DNA from: Amycolatopsis sp. FBCC-B4732
GTDB taxonomy: Bacteria > Actinomycetota > Actinomycetes > Mycobacteriales > Pseudonocardiaceae
Direction of reading: 5' to 3'
DNA length: 64,000 bases
Assembly: GCF_023008405.1 (NCBI RefSeq)
Contig: NZ_CP095376.1
Span: 3,496,001-3,560,000 of the forward strand
A program made the position numbers and the translations under genes. Position 1 is the first letter of the stretch. Every line of letters begins with the position of its first letter. The notes below the pieces were generated by a model. That model was not told the DNA's origin, ran no database searches, and saw only the letters and a list, made by a program, of their open reading frames with translations. This document shows, piece after piece, positions 8,201 through 19,972 of this stretch.

Positions 8201-8904
8201 CTCGCGAGGCCGGTCGGCCGCCGAGGGAAGCCGCGGCGAAGGAGCCAGCAGGCTGCGCGGGATCGGCGGGCACCCGGGCGACTGGCGCATGGCCCGGCAG
8301 GGCGCGCGGGATCGGCGGGCCCTTGTGCGACGGGCGCCGTGGCTTGGCAGGCGGTGGCCGCACCGGCGGGCCCGCAGGCGGCTGGCGCATGGCAGGCAGG
8401 CGACTCAGGATCGGCGGGCGCCGTCTGGCGCGTGGCTTGGCAGGCGGTGGCCGCACCGGCGGGCCCACAGGCGGCTGGCGCATGGCAGGCAGGCCGCGCA
8501 GGATCGGCGGGCGCCGCCTGGCACGAGGCTTGGGAGGCTGGGCCGCACCGGCGGACCCCGGGCGGCGAGCGAAATTCCGGCGGCGTCGCCCCGCAGGCTG
8601 TGCAGCAGCGGCAGGCCCAGCGGCGGCGGGCGCGCCACTGGGCGACAGCGGCCCCCGGGCGGCGAGAACAACTCCGGCGTCGCCCGGCAAGCCCGTGCCG
8701 CGACAGCCAGCCCGCACCCGCGGACCCGACGACTGCGGGCGCAAGTCGCCCAGCAGGCCACGGCCCACGCGCACCGACCGTGGCGGGCCACCCGCACGAG
8801 TCACCGATCGCGACACTCCCCGATCGGGTGGATAGCCGGGCACCCGTCCTGACCTGCCGCTATCGTCCGGCACGGAAAGTCCACTGTGGACAGGGGGAGG
8901 TCCC
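8201..8904. repeat. Intergenic GC-rich repeat region, about 92-bp period
   Basis: A 704-bp gap with no supportable gene. The segment GGCTTGGCAGGCGGTGG followed by ...CGGGCC...GGCGCATGGCAGGC is repeated from 8341 and 8433 (92 bp apart), with a degraded third copy near 8527. Shorter copies of GATCGGCGGGC are scattered from about 8250. Just before the next gene, GTCCACTGTGGAC (8879-8891) is a perfect short palindrome. Confidence 0.7.
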
Positions 8905-10407
8905 GTGCGCGTGACCCATGCCGCCCTCGCGGCGCTGGCGGCCTGCGGGCTCGTGGTTGTTTCGATCCCGATCGGCCTGTCCGCGGCCGCCGATCCGCTG
9001 CCCGGCGGGCTCGGGCCGTGCGTGCCCGGGTCGTGTCCCGGGACTTTCCCGCCGGTCGGCAACGGGGCGTTCGCCGGGCGGGACAACGCCATCAACGTCT
9101 TCGCCGGCGGTGACATGCGCGTCACCGGGAGCGCCGCCGAGGCCGAAGGGCGGGTGGTCGTCGGCGGGGACTTCACGCTGCGGAAGACCTCCGGCTCGTC
9201 GATCTACAACGTCGGGGTCGCCGGGGTCGGCTCGCGCGTCCCGCCGCCGGACGGGGCCGACTTCCTGACCGTCGGCGGGGACCTCTCCGTGGCCGATGGG
9301 CAGCGGCTCGACGCCGTGGGTGACTCCGGTGGCGGGGTCGTCCGGCACGCCGGGGACGTCAGCGGCACCGTGATCGGGACCGTCGTGCACGACACCGCCG
9401 CGATGAAGCCCTACGCGGGGCTGCGCGCCGAACTCACCGCCGCCAGCGAGTGCTACGCCCGGGCCGCGGCCACCGGGACCGTCGTGAACCAGAACTACCA
9501 GACGCTCTTCACCGGCGACGGGAAGTCCGCGCTGCAGGTCTTCACCGTCACCCAGGACATCGCCGGCCCGGGCGGTGCCACCCAGGGCATCGCGTTCGAG
9601 GGCATCCCGGCCCGGGCCACGGTGCTGGTCAACCTCACCGGCTCGGCCCGGGTGATCAACACCTACAGCGGCGGCCTCGACGACAACGACCCGCTCAACC
9701 GCCTGCGCCCCCGCCTGCTGTGGAACTTCCCCGACGCCCACGTGGTCCGCCTCACCGGCAGCGGCATGTTCCAGGGCAGCGTGCTCGCGGGCCGCCCGGA
9801 CGGCACCACGACGGTCACCCTCCCCGGCACCAACGGCCGCTTCTTCACGGCGGGCAACCTGGTCCACGGCTCCGGGGCCGGCCAAGGCAGCGGGCAGGAG
9901 TTCCACGCGTACCCGTTCACCGGCGACCTGCCCTCGTGCGCGAAGCCGCCCGAGCCGACCACCACGACCACGGTCACCACGACCTCGACGGCGCCCACGA
10001 CCACGCCGACCAGCACCACCACACCCACCAGCACCAGCACGACGCCGACCACCGAGCCATCCACCACGGAGCCGTCGACCACACCCACGAGCACCACCGA
10101 GCCGTCGGCCACCACCCCGAACACGGCCACCAGCACCACGACCACCGAGCCCACCAGCACCACGACCCCATCGGGCACCACCACGGTCACCTCGACCACG
10201 GTCACCACCCCGACCGGCACCGCGACCAGCACGGAGACCTCCAGCACCACCCCGCCAGGCCCGAACCCGGCCCCGACCACCCCGGGCGGGCACGGACGGC
10301 TCCCGGCCACCGGCACCGACCTGGGTCCCGTCCTCGGTCTCGGGGCCCTGCTGCTCGCCGCCGGCATCGCGCTCGTCCTCCTCTCCTCCCGCCGCCGGAC
10401 GCGCTGA
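8905..10407 (+). CDS. Cell-wall-anchored 'choice-of-anchor A' protein with Thr-rich stalk and LPATG signal
   Basis: This 500-residue protein starts at GTG 8905 behind GGGGGAGG (8893-8900). Order: signal peptide (about 1-30); a choice-of-anchor A domain (about 45-345, with [28 protein letters not shown] strands); a Thr/Ser/Pro-rich linker (about 350-455) made of TTT, TST and TEPS repeats; a sorting signal LPATG at 466-470; a membrane segment; and the tail SSRRRTR. It should be exported and linked to peptidoglycan by a sortase. No sortase is encoded in the window. The stalk would project the head domain beyond the wall. Ligand unknown. Confidence 0.85.
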   Translation: MRVTHAALAALAACGLVVVSIPIGLSAAADPLPGGLGPCVPGSCPGTFPPVGNGAFAGRDNAINVFAGGDMRVTGSAAEAEGRVVVGGDFTLRKTSGSSIYNVGVAGVGSRVPPPDGADFLTVGGDLSVADGQRLDAVGDSGGGVVRHAGDVSGTVIGTVVHDTAAMKPYAGLRAELTAASECYARAAATGTVVNQNYQTLFTGDGKSALQVFTVTQDIAGPGGATQGIAFEGIPARATVLVNLTGSARVINTYSGGLDDNDPLNRLRPRLLWNFPDAHVVRLTGSGMFQGSVLAGRPDGTTTVTLPGTNGRFFTAGNLVHGSGAGQGSGQEFHAYPFTGDLPSCAKPPEPTTTTTVTTTSTAPTTTPTSTTTPTSTSTTPTTEPSTTEPSTTPTSTTEPSATTPNTATSTTTTEPTSTTTPSGTTTVTSTTVTTPTGTATSTETSSTTPPGPNPAPTTPGGHGRLPATGTDLGPVLGLGALLLAAGIALVLLSSRRRTR

Positions 10408-10424
10408 CGCTCCACAGTGGAGCG
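10408..10424. terminator. Short palindrome directly after anchor-protein stop
   Basis: CGCTCCAC and GTGGAGCG flank a single A immediately after the stop codon. It may form a short hairpin at the 3' end of the mRNA, but the core CCACAGTGG also recurs elsewhere in the window, so it may be a dispersed motif rather than a terminator. Confidence 0.4.
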
Positions 10425-10553
10425 CGGCCACACTGCGGGCCGACACGAGCCGTGTCACGATCGGGTGACCTCCGGACGGGCCCGGCCCCCGGAGGGCATT
10501 CGATCGGGACGAGGCGGATCCCGCGCCGTCGGCGCGTCCGCGAGGTGGACAGG

Positions 10554-12089
10554 GTGCTGGCGGAGACTGACGCGGACAGAAGGACCGAAGAGCGGACGAG
10601 CACGCGCGGCCGGTGGCTGCCCGTCTACGGGGCGGTTCTGGGTGCCGTCGTCTTCCTCGTGGTGCGCGGGAGCCTCACCGACGACGCCTACATCACCCTC
10701 GCCTACGCCAAGAACCTCGCCGTCCACGGCGAGTGGGGCATCATCCCCGGCTCGCCCGCGAACTCCGCGACGTCGCCGCTGAACGTCCTGCTCCTCGGCG
10801 CGCTGACCCTCCTCACGCGGGTGGCCGGCGGGCCGCACCCGGTCGTCGCGCTCGGCGTGCTGACCATCGCCTGCGGCGCCGCGCTCGGGTGGGCGTGGCT
10901 GCGGCTCGGCCGGCGGCTGGCGCTGCCGCCCGCGGCCGGGGTGCTCGGGGTCGCGCTCGTGCTGCTGAACCCGTTCGTGCTGTCCGCCGTCGGGCTGGAA
11001 GTGCTGCTGATCCCGGCCGTGCTGCTGGTGCTCACGGTCCTCGCGCTCGAAGGCCGGCCGCTCTGGTTCGGCGTGGTGGCCGGCCTGGCCGTCCTCACCC
11101 GGATCGACCTCGGCGTGTTCGTGGTGGTCATCGCGCTCAGCGCGCCCGAGATCCGGCGGAAGCTGCTGCCCGCGGCCGGCGTCGCGGTGCTCACCTCGGC
11201 GCCGTGGTTCCTCGTCAGCTGGATCGCCTTCGGTTCGTTCGTGCCCGACACGCTCGCCATCAAGCAGACGCAGGCGGGGCTGTTCGCGCCGTGGAGCTAC
11301 AGCACCGGCCCGGTGATGTACTACCTCGGCTGGCCGGTCACGGTGCTCGTGTCGTTCCTGCCCGCCCTGCTCGGCGTGGTCGCGCTCGCCGCGTGGGCGG
11401 CAGCGCGGTTCGCGGTCCGGTGGCCGCTCTTCCCCGCGCTCGGCCCGGTCGCGGCGCTGGCCGGCGGCGGGGTCCTCTACTACCTCGCCTACTCGTTCAT
11501 CGGCGTCGGCCCGTTCCACTGGTACTACGTGGCGCCGGTGACCGCGGGGAGCGCTTTCGCGGTCGCCGCGTTCGGCACCTGGTACGCCCAGGCGCGCGAA
11601 CGGCCGGAGCTGCGGACCGGGCCGCCGGTGCTCGCGCTCGGGCTCACCGGCGTGCTCGTGCTGAGCGGTGCCGCGGTCGACGGCGCCCAGGGCCTGCCGT
11701 GGCCGTCGCCGGTGGTGTTCGGGAACTGGGCCAGCGCCGACGACTACGCGCGCGTTGGCACCGAGCTCGGCGCGCGGCTCGACGGCGCCAGCGTGGCCAG
11801 CCCGGGTGAGATCGGCACCCTGGCCTACTTCTGCGAGTGCGCCATCCTCGACGAGTTCTCCGACCGCGGCGAGGCGGTGAAGCTGGTCGAGAAGCGGATC
11901 GCGACGGCGAACCCGCTGATGAGCCTGGCGCTGCGGGTGAACTACCACTGGCTGGACACCTCGGTGGCGCCGCGCAAACCGGACTTCCGGATGCAGTACG
12001 CGTCGGGCCCGGCGACCGGACCGGACGACTGGCAGGTCCGGTCCGCGGCGAAAGGTGTCGGCCACTTCGTCTTCACCCGGGAGCCGTGA
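10554..12089 (+). CDS. GT-C family membrane glycosyltransferase (AftB-like)
   Basis: This 511-residue protein has about ten membrane helices. After a short cytosolic N-terminus and the first helix comes the acidic pair D43-D44 in LTDDAYITLAYAKNLAVHGEWG, the hallmark of GT-C enzymes that use polyprenyl-phosphate sugars and of AftB arabinosyltransferases. A soluble C-terminal part (after about residue 375) contains PSPVVFGNWASADDYA and CECAILDEFSD. It probably adds an arabinose or mannose to a wall polymer or lipid on the outer face of the membrane. Start uncertain: GTG 10554 (GAGG upstream) or GTG 10545. Confidence 0.7.
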   Translation: MLAETDADRRTEERTSTRGRWLPVYGAVLGAVVFLVVRGSLTDDAYITLAYAKNLAVHGEWGIIPGSPANSATSPLNVLLLGALTLLTRVAGGPHPVVALGVLTIACGAALGWAWLRLGRRLALPPAAGVLGVALVLLNPFVLSAVGLEVLLIPAVLLVLTVLALEGRPLWFGVVAGLAVLTRIDLGVFVVVIALSAPEIRRKLLPAAGVAVLTSAPWFLVSWIAFGSFVPDTLAIKQTQAGLFAPWSYSTGPVMYYLGWPVTVLVSFLPALLGVVALAAWAAARFAVRWPLFPALGPVAALAGGGVLYYLAYSFIGVGPFHWYYVAPVTAGSAFAVAAFGTWYAQARERPELRTGPPVLALGLTGVLVLSGAAVDGAQGLPWPSPVVFGNWASADDYARVGTELGARLDGASVASPGEIGTLAYFCECAILDEFSDRGEAVKLVEKRIATANPLMSLALRVNYHWLDTSVAPRKPDFRMQYASGPATGPDDWQVRSAAKGVGHFVFTREP

Positions 12090-12182
12090 CCACGCCGCTC
12101 ATCTGAGCAGTGACGGAAAACTCTGGTATTTCCCCTGGACGCCAGACTGCGCGAAACCCCCGTGAGGCCATAGGGTTTCGGC

Positions 12183-13337
12183 ATGAAGGTCGGCCTGCTC
12201 ACCCGGGAGTACCCGCCGGAGGTCTACGGCGGCGCCGGGGTCCACGTGGAGTTCCTAGCCCGGGAGTTGCGGCCGCTGGTCGAGCTCGACGTGCACTGCT
12301 GGGGCGCGGACCGCGCCGACGCCACCGGGCACACGGATCCCCACGGCTACCGCCAGCCCGCGTTCACGACCATGGACATCGCGGTGTCCATGGCGAACGC
12401 CCTCGAAGGCCACGACCTCGCGCACAGCCACACCTGGTACGCGAACCTGGCCGGGCACCTGGCGAAGCTGACCCACGGCATCCCGCACGTCGTCACCGCG
12501 CACTCGCTGGAGCCGCTGCGGCCGTGGAAGGCCGAGCAGCTCGGCGGCGGCTACCGCGTCTCGTCGTGGATCGAGCGCGAGGCCTACGAGGCCGCGGACG
12601 CGATCGTCGCGGTCAGCGGCGGCATGCGCCGGGACGTCCTCGCCGCCTACCCCGCGGTGCCGCCCGAGCGCGTGCACGTGATCCACAACGGCATCGACAC
12701 AGCGCTCTACCGCCCCGACCCCGGCACCGACGCGCTCGCGAAGCACGGCATCGACCCGGACCGGCCGTACGTGCTGTTCGTCGGCCGGATCACCCGCCAG
12801 AAGGGCGTCCCGCACCTGGTCCGGGCCGCGGCGAAGCTCGACCCGGGCGTCCAGCTGGTGCTGTGCGCGGGCGGCGCGGACACCCCCGAGCTGGACGCGG
12901 AGTTCCGCGGGCTGGTCGCCGAGCTGGAGCGGACGCGCACCGGGGTCCGCTGGATCCCCGAGATGCTGCCGCGCCCCGAGGTCGTGCAGCTGCTCACCCA
13001 CGCGACGGTGTTCGCCTGCCCGTCGGTCTACGAGCCGCTCGGGATCGTGAACCTCGAGGCGATGGCGTGCGGCACCCCGGTGGTGGCCAGCGACGTCGGC
13101 GGCATCCCGGAGGTCGTCGACGACGGCCGGACGGGGCTGCTCGTGCACTACGACGAGCGTGACCCGGAAGGGTTCGAGGCGGGCCTCGCGGCCGCCCTGA
13201 ACGAGGTGGTGGGCGCCCCGGACCGGGCCGTCGCGATGGGTACGGCCGGCCGCGAGCGCGCGGTCGGCGAGTTCGGCTGGAGGGCGATCGCCGAGCGGAC
13301 GGTCGCCCTCTACGAAGCGTGCGGGAGGTCGTCGTGA
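12183..13337 (+). CDS. glgM: GlgM/GlgA-type ADP-glucose glycosyltransferase
   Basis: This 384-residue GT4 (GT-B) glycosyltransferase begins [21 protein letters not shown], the actinobacterial glycogen synthase signature. It contains [14 protein letters not shown], the nucleotide-binding [14 protein letters not shown] and the E-x7-E region [31 protein letters not shown]. In actinobacteria this family makes maltose-1-phosphate from ADP-glucose and glucose-1-phosphate, feeding the GlgE pathway, rather than elongating glycogen directly. The stop overlaps the glgC start (GTGA at 13334), so the donor-making and donor-using enzymes are coupled. Confidence 0.9.
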   Translation: MKVGLLTREYPPEVYGGAGVHVEFLARELRPLVELDVHCWGADRADATGHTDPHGYRQPAFTTMDIAVSMANALEGHDLAHSHTWYANLAGHLAKLTHGIPHVVTAHSLEPLRPWKAEQLGGGYRVSSWIEREAYEAADAIVAVSGGMRRDVLAAYPAVPPERVHVIHNGIDTALYRPDPGTDALAKHGIDPDRPYVLFVGRITRQKGVPHLVRAAAKLDPGVQLVLCAGGADTPELDAEFRGLVAELERTRTGVRWIPEMLPRPEVVQLLTHATVFACPSVYEPLGIVNLEAMACGTPVVASDVGGIPEVVDDGRTGLLVHYDERDPEGFEAGLAAALNEVVGAPDRAVAMGTAGRERAVGEFGWRAIAERTVALYEACGRSS

Positions 13338-14551
13338 ACACTGGAGCCGACGTGCTGGGCATCGTGCTCGCGGGCGGCGAGGGCAAACGGCTGATGCCGC
13401 TCACCGCCGACCGCGCCAAACCCGCCGTGCCCTTCGGGGGTGTGCACCGGCTGGTCGACTTCGTGCTGTCGAACCTGGTGCACGGCGGGTTCCGGCGGCT
13501 GTGCGTGCTGACGCAGTACAAGTCGCACTCGCTCGACCGGCACATCTCGACGACGTGGCGGCTCTCGGCGCTCACCGGCGAGTACGTGACGCCGGTGCCG
13601 GCGCAGCAGCGGCTGGGGCCGCGCTGGTACCAGGGCAGCGCCGACGCCATCCACCAGAGCCTCAACCTGGTCTACGACGAGGACCCCGAGTACATCGCGG
13701 TGTTCGGCGCGGACAACATCTACCGGATGGACCCCCGGCAGATGCTGGACGCCCACATCGCCTCCGGTGCCGGCGTGACGGTGGCCGGGATCCGCGTGCC
13801 GCGGTCGGAGGCGAGCTCGTTCGGCGTCATCCGGACCACCGACGGGCTGATGATCGACGCGTTCATGGAGAAGCCCGAAGACCCGCCGGGCCTGCCGGAC
13901 TCCCCCGAGGAGTCGTACGTGTCGATGGGCAACTACATCTTCACGACCAAGGTGATGCTCGAAGCGCTGCACGCGGACGCCGACAACGCGGCCTCGCACC
14001 ACGACATGGGCCGCGACATCATCCCGGCGCTGGTCAAGTCGGGTGAAGCGGCCGTGTACAACTTCAACGGCAACGTCGTGCCCGGCGAGACCGAGCGCGA
14101 CCACGGCTACTGGCGCGACGTCGGGACGATCGACAGCTACTACGACGCGCACACCGACCTGATTTCGACGCACCCGATCTTCAACCTCTACAACCGGAAG
14201 TGGCCGATCCTCGCCCACCCCGGCCAGCGCGCGGCGGCGAAGTTCGTCGAAGGCGGCTCGGCGAACCAGTCGATCGTCAGCAACGGCTGCATCATCTCCG
14301 GGGCCCAGGTCGTGGACTCGGTGCTCTCTCCCGACGTGCTCGTCGAGCAGGGCGCGGTGGTGCAGGGTTCGGTGCTGCTCGACGGCGCCCGCGTCGGCCG
14401 CGGAGCGGTGGTGCGGCGGGCGATCCTGGACAAGAACGTCGTGGTGCCGCCGGGGGCGCACATCGGTGTCGACCTGGCCCGCGACCGCGGGCACTACCAC
14501 GTCAGCGAAGGCGGGATCGTCGTGCTCGGCAAGGGGGAACGCGCGATCTGA
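13334..14551 (+). CDS. glgC: Glucose-1-phosphate adenylyltransferase
   Basis: This 405-residue enzyme makes ADP-glucose from ATP and glucose-1-phosphate. The start is taken as GTG 13334: GGGAGG lies 5 bp upstream and the codon overlaps the glgM stop as GTGA; an earlier in-frame GTG at 13319 lacks a site. Motifs: [16 protein letters not shown] (pyrophosphorylase loop), [36 protein letters not shown], and a C-terminal left-handed beta-helix from about residue 300. Full length for the family. Confidence 0.93.
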   Translation: MNTGADVLGIVLAGGEGKRLMPLTADRAKPAVPFGGVHRLVDFVLSNLVHGGFRRLCVLTQYKSHSLDRHISTTWRLSALTGEYVTPVPAQQRLGPRWYQGSADAIHQSLNLVYDEDPEYIAVFGADNIYRMDPRQMLDAHIASGAGVTVAGIRVPRSEASSFGVIRTTDGLMIDAFMEKPEDPPGLPDSPEESYVSMGNYIFTTKVMLEALHADADNAASHHDMGRDIIPALVKSGEAAVYNFNGNVVPGETERDHGYWRDVGTIDSYYDAHTDLISTHPIFNLYNRKWPILAHPGQRAAAKFVEGGSANQSIVSNGCIISGAQVVDSVLSPDVLVEQGAVVQGSVLLDGARVGRGAVVRRAILDKNVVVPPGAHIGVDLARDRGHYHVSEGGIVVLGKGERAI

Positions 14552-14556
14552 GGAGC

Positions 14557-14688
14557 TCAGGAGCCGGCGGCGGCCGAAATCCGCTCGACCACCTGGCGGG
14601 GGTCGATCCCCCAGCGCTCGGCGAGCTCGGAGATGGTGGCGCCCGCGGCGTACTCGGCGGCGATCAAGCTGTTGACGACGCCTGCCAC
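14557..14688 (-). CDS. Small HTH-like protein (43 aa)
   Basis: A 43-residue frame runs from GTG 14688 to TGA 14557, with GAGGAG placed 6 bp before the start (14695-14700 on the plus strand). The peptide reads VAGVVNSLIAAEYAAG, then ATISELAERWGIDP, then RQVVERISAAAGS. The middle part has the helix-turn-helix spacing of resolvase/MerR-like recognition elements (ISELAERWGIDPRQVVERI). It sits 5 bp from the convergent glgC stop. Good ribosome binding site and codon use support a real gene; function unknown, possibly a small DNA-binding protein. Confidence 0.65.
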   Translation of the reverse strand: MAGVVNSLIAAEYAAGATISELAERWGIDPRQVVERISAAAGS

Positions 14689-15116
14689 GGCTCACTCCTC
14701 GACGACCGGGTGCACGAGCACCCGAGATGCTACATGTTCACTGCGGACGTCGAACAAAGTGCCACACGTCCGGCGGGCCGGCGTCCGCTCACCGCCCGGC
14801 TTTGTCCGGTTCCTGCGCCGGATTACCCGTATTCGCCTTCGCGCGTGTGGCACTGAAGACCGCGTCGAAGATCGGTGTCGGTTCTCGTTCGTCGCGCTTC
14901 GGCCGTTCGTCGTTCGGCGCGCGCTTTTCCTCTCCCACGCGCCCAGTTTCTGCGACGGCGGCCGGTTTCGCTCGGGCAACACCGAAAATCGCCCGGCCGG
15001 GGGATCACCCGCGTGGCGCCGATTTCGCTTTTCCCGGCGGGGAAAAACCGATTTCCCGTCGCGCGATTTCCGGGTGCGCGGGGAATAACCGCGGGTCGGG
15101 CGGGATTGCACCGGAC
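14689..15116. other. 428-bp intergenic region, no gene seen
   Basis: The stretch between the small HTH-like gene and the quinone reductase holds promoters for both directions. TTTTCCC-GGCG-GGGAAAA (15029-15046) is a perfect 7-bp stem about 70 bp before the reductase start. The motif CGATTTC recurs three times between 15020 and 15070. The last 250 bp are richer in T/C runs than the surrounding coding DNA. Confidence 0.5.
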
Positions 15117-16151
15117 ATGAAAGCAGTCGTCTACCACCGTCACGGCGGACCCGAGGTGCTGGCACTGACCGAGCGAGCCGCGGCGGACCCGGGTCCCGGT
15201 GAAGTCCGCGTCCGGATCGTGGTGTCCGCGGTCAACCCCACCGACTGGAAGGCCCGTGGCGGCGCCCGCGCCGACCCGGGTGCCGAGGTACCCGAGACAG
15301 TGCCCAACCAGGACGGCGCCGGCGTGGTCGACGCCGTCGGCCCGGACGTCACCGGCTTCGCGCCGGGCGACCGCGTGTGGGTGGTCATCGCCGGCGCGTA
15401 CGGGCCCGGGTCGGGCACCGCGCAGGAGTACACGGTGCTGCCGGCGGCCAAACTGGTCCGGCTGCCCGACGGCGCGGGCTTCGACGAGGGTGCCGGGCTC
15501 GGCATCCCGGCGCTGACCGCGCACCGGGCGCTCACCGTCGCCGAAGACGGGCCGTCCCGGCTCGCCCCCGGCGCCCTCGCCGGCCGCACGGTGCTGGTCA
15601 GCGGCGGCGCGGGCGCGGTCGGCAACGCGGCGATCCAGCTCGGCCGCTGGGCCGGGGCGACGGTGATCGCGACGGTCAGCAGCGACGAGAAGGCCGCCCT
15701 GGCCCGCGCGGCCGGCGCCCACCACGTCGTGCGCTACCCCGATCCTTCGCTGGGCGCCCGGATCCGCGAAGCCGCTCCCGACGGCGTCGACCTGGTGGTC
15801 GAGGTCGCGGCCGGGGTCAACGCGAAGCTGCACACCGAGGTGCTGCGCCCGCGCGGCACGGTCGCGATGTACGGCGACGACCGCGGCACGGGGACGGTGA
15901 CCCTCGAGTTCGGCGCGAACGTGTGGCTGAACGCGCGGTACCAGTTCCTGGTGCTGTACACGGTGGGCGAGGACAAGCTGCGCGCCGGCACGGAGGACGT
16001 CACGGCGGCGCTGGCCGACGGCGCCCTGCGCGTGGGCGAGGACCGCGGCGTGCCGGTCCATCGCTTTTCCCTTGCCGACACGGCGAAGGCGCACGCGGCC
16101 TCGGAGGACGGCGTCACGGGCAAGGTCCTGATCGACGTCACCGCTCCCTGA
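15117..16151 (+). CDS. NADPH:quinone oxidoreductase-like zinc-free MDR protein
   Basis: This 344-residue medium-chain dehydrogenase/reductase begins MKAVVYHRHGGPEVLALTE, typical of the quinone reductase (QOR) branch. It has the GroES-like N-terminal half (NPTDWKARGG, NQDGAGVVDAVGPDVTGFAPGDRVW) and a Rossmann half with the nucleotide loop VLVSGGAGAVGNAAIQLGRWAG. The zinc-binding cysteines of alcohol dehydrogenases are absent, as in QORs. It probably reduces quinones or enones with NADPH. A 12-bp stem terminator follows. Physiological substrate unknown. Confidence 0.85.
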   Translation: MKAVVYHRHGGPEVLALTERAAADPGPGEVRVRIVVSAVNPTDWKARGGARADPGAEVPETVPNQDGAGVVDAVGPDVTGFAPGDRVWVVIAGAYGPGSGTAQEYTVLPAAKLVRLPDGAGFDEGAGLGIPALTAHRALTVAEDGPSRLAPGALAGRTVLVSGGAGAVGNAAIQLGRWAGATVIATVSSDEKAALARAAGAHHVVRYPDPSLGARIREAAPDGVDLVVEVAAGVNAKLHTEVLRPRGTVAMYGDDRGTGTVTLEFGANVWLNARYQFLVLYTVGEDKLRAGTEDVTAALADGALRVGEDRGVPVHRFSLADTAKAHAASEDGVTGKVLIDVTAP

Positions 16152-16226
16152 CCCGCCGCTCGTGCGCGACCACGGCCGGTGGCAGGTGGTCGAGGACACG
16201 GTCACCGACGTTGTGGCCTGACCTGC

Positions 16227-16259
16227 GGGTGCGCCGGGCCGGGGGGTCCCGGCGCACCC
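16227..16259 (+). terminator. Intrinsic terminator after quinone reductase
   Basis: GGGTGCGCCGGG (16227-16238) and CCCGGCGCACCC (16248-16259) form a perfect 12-bp GC stem with a 9-nt loop, 75 bp after the reductase stop and 63 bp before the first kinase. There is no U-tract, as usual for actinomycete terminators. Confidence 0.65.
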
Positions 16260-16321
16260 GGAGCGCGCGTTCCGTCCTTCCCCCGCGGTCCGACGTTCTA
16301 CCATCGCCCGCGGAGGTGGGT

Positions 16322-18189
16322 GTGGAGCCGTTGGGACCGGGTGAACCGGCGCGGGCCGGGCGGTACCGGCTGCTCGCCGCGGTCGGCGCGGGCGGGATGG
16401 GACGGGTGCTGCTCGGCGTCGGCCCGGACGGCAGGCTCGCCGCCGTCAAGCGGGTCCACCGGCAGTTCGCGCACGACCCGGGCTTCCGCGAGCGGTTCCG
16501 CCGCGAGGTCGAGGTCTCCCGGCTGGTCTCGGGTGCCCACACCGCGGCGGTGCTGGACGCCGACCCGTTCGCGCCGGCGCCGTGGCTCGCTTCGGTCTTC
16601 GTCACCGGGCCGTCGCTGCAGGAAGCCGTCGACGCGACCGGGCCGCTGCCGCCCGCCGCGGTCCGGCACCTCGCCGCCGGGCTCGCGGCCGCGCTGACCG
16701 GCATCCACCGCGCCGGGCTGGTGCACCGGGACCTGAAGCCGGGCAACGTCCTGCTCGCCGAGGACGGGCCCCGCGTCATCGACTTCGGCATCGCCCGCGC
16801 CGCGGAAGGCGCCACCGACCTGACGCACACCGGCGTCATCCTGGGTTCGCCGGCGTTCATGTCGCCGGAGCAGGCGGACGGGCGGCCGCTGACCCCGGCG
16901 AGCGACGTCTTTTCGCTCGGTGCCCTGCTCGTGCTCGCCGCCACCGGGCGCAGCCCCTTCGCCGGGGCGTCGGCGCCGCAGTCGCTCTACAACGTCGTCC
17001 ACACGCACCCGGACCTGCGGGCCCTGCCGCCGGACCTGCGCGCGCTCGCCGAGTCGTGCCTCGCCAAGGACCCGGCCCGGCGGCCCACACCCGCGCAGCT
17101 GCTCGAACTGCTCGGACCGCTGCCGCCGGTACAGCGCCCCTGGCCGCCCGCCGTGCACGCGCTGATCGCCCGCCGCCAGGCCGAGGTCGCGGCCGTCGTG
17201 GCCAAGCCGCCCAAGCCGCGCCGACGCCTGCGGGTCGCGCTCGCCGCCATCGCGGCCGCCGTCGTCCTCGGCGGCACGATCACCGCCGTCGCCCTGCTGA
17301 ACGGCGACGACGGCGCGACCGCCGCCCCGGCGAGCGGCACCCCGCCGGCACCGGCCACGACGACGTCCGCGCCGAACCCCGACCCGCTCGGCCCGGACAA
17401 GCTGCGCGGGGCCGACCCCTGCGCGGTGCTGCCGTCGGTGCCCGGAACCGGGACGCTCACGCCGAAGATCGGCGTCCACTTCTTCGCCTGCACCTACGAG
17501 ACGGCGCAGGGCCAGTGGCTGGAGCTGACCATCGGTGGCCCGGTCGCGGCCAAGGGGACGCCCGCCGGAGAGCTCGACGGCCGGCCGCTGAGCGTCGAGG
17601 ACGAGACGACCCGCTGCACCGCGGCCGTGCCCGTCGTGGACCGCCCGGCCGCCACCATCGGCGTCGAGGCGAGTGACGCGGCCGGGAAGTTCGCCAAGCC
17701 GTGCGACACGGCGAAGGCCGCCCTCGGCGAAGCGGTGAAGCGGCTCCGGAGCTTCGATTCTCCTGTGCCGCAGGGAAGTCTCGCGCCGGTCGACCCGTGC
17801 GGGCTCGTCCCGGCGGCGACCGCCCAGCGGATCCTCGGCCCGGTCACCAAGGTCCAACCGAACGGGCTGCACGAATGCCACTGGCAGGTCGGCGGCGAAG
17901 TGACGCTGACGCTCGAACGCGGCAGCCGGCCGTTCGTGTCGAAGGATTCCTACTACGACTCGGCGGGCACCGTCGACCTCGACGGCGTCACCGCCTTCTT
18001 CACCACCAAGCGGTTCAACCCGGCGAAGGTGCTCTGCAGCCTGACCTGGCTGCACCGGCCGATCGACGAACGGATGTCGGAGAACGTGACCGTCGCCTAC
18101 AGCACGTCCGCCGGCTCGCTGGGTCCCGACGAGACCTGCCGCCGCACGCAGTACTTCGCCAAGGCGGCCCGGCCGGGGCTGCCGAAGCC

Positions 18190-18193
<4 letters not shown>
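16322..18193 (+). CDS. Receptor-type Ser/Thr protein kinase with two Cys-containing extracellular repeats (kinase 1 of 2)
   Basis: This 623-residue Hanks-type (PknB-like) kinase starts at GTG 16322 with GGAGG 5 bp upstream. Kinase domain about 15-270: glycine loop GAGGMGRV, lysine K43 (AAVKRVH), catalytic HRDLKPGN (D137), DFG 154-156, and APE-equivalent SPEQ. A membrane helix lies at about 305-326. The outside part (about 335-623) has two related segments beginning DPCAVLP and DPCGLVP, each with conserved cysteines, resembling DUF3558-type lipoprotein domains. It probably senses a wall or extracellular signal. The stop overlaps the next kinase gene. Confidence 0.88.
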
Positions 18194-19971
<1,778 letters not shown>

Positions 19972-19972
19972 G

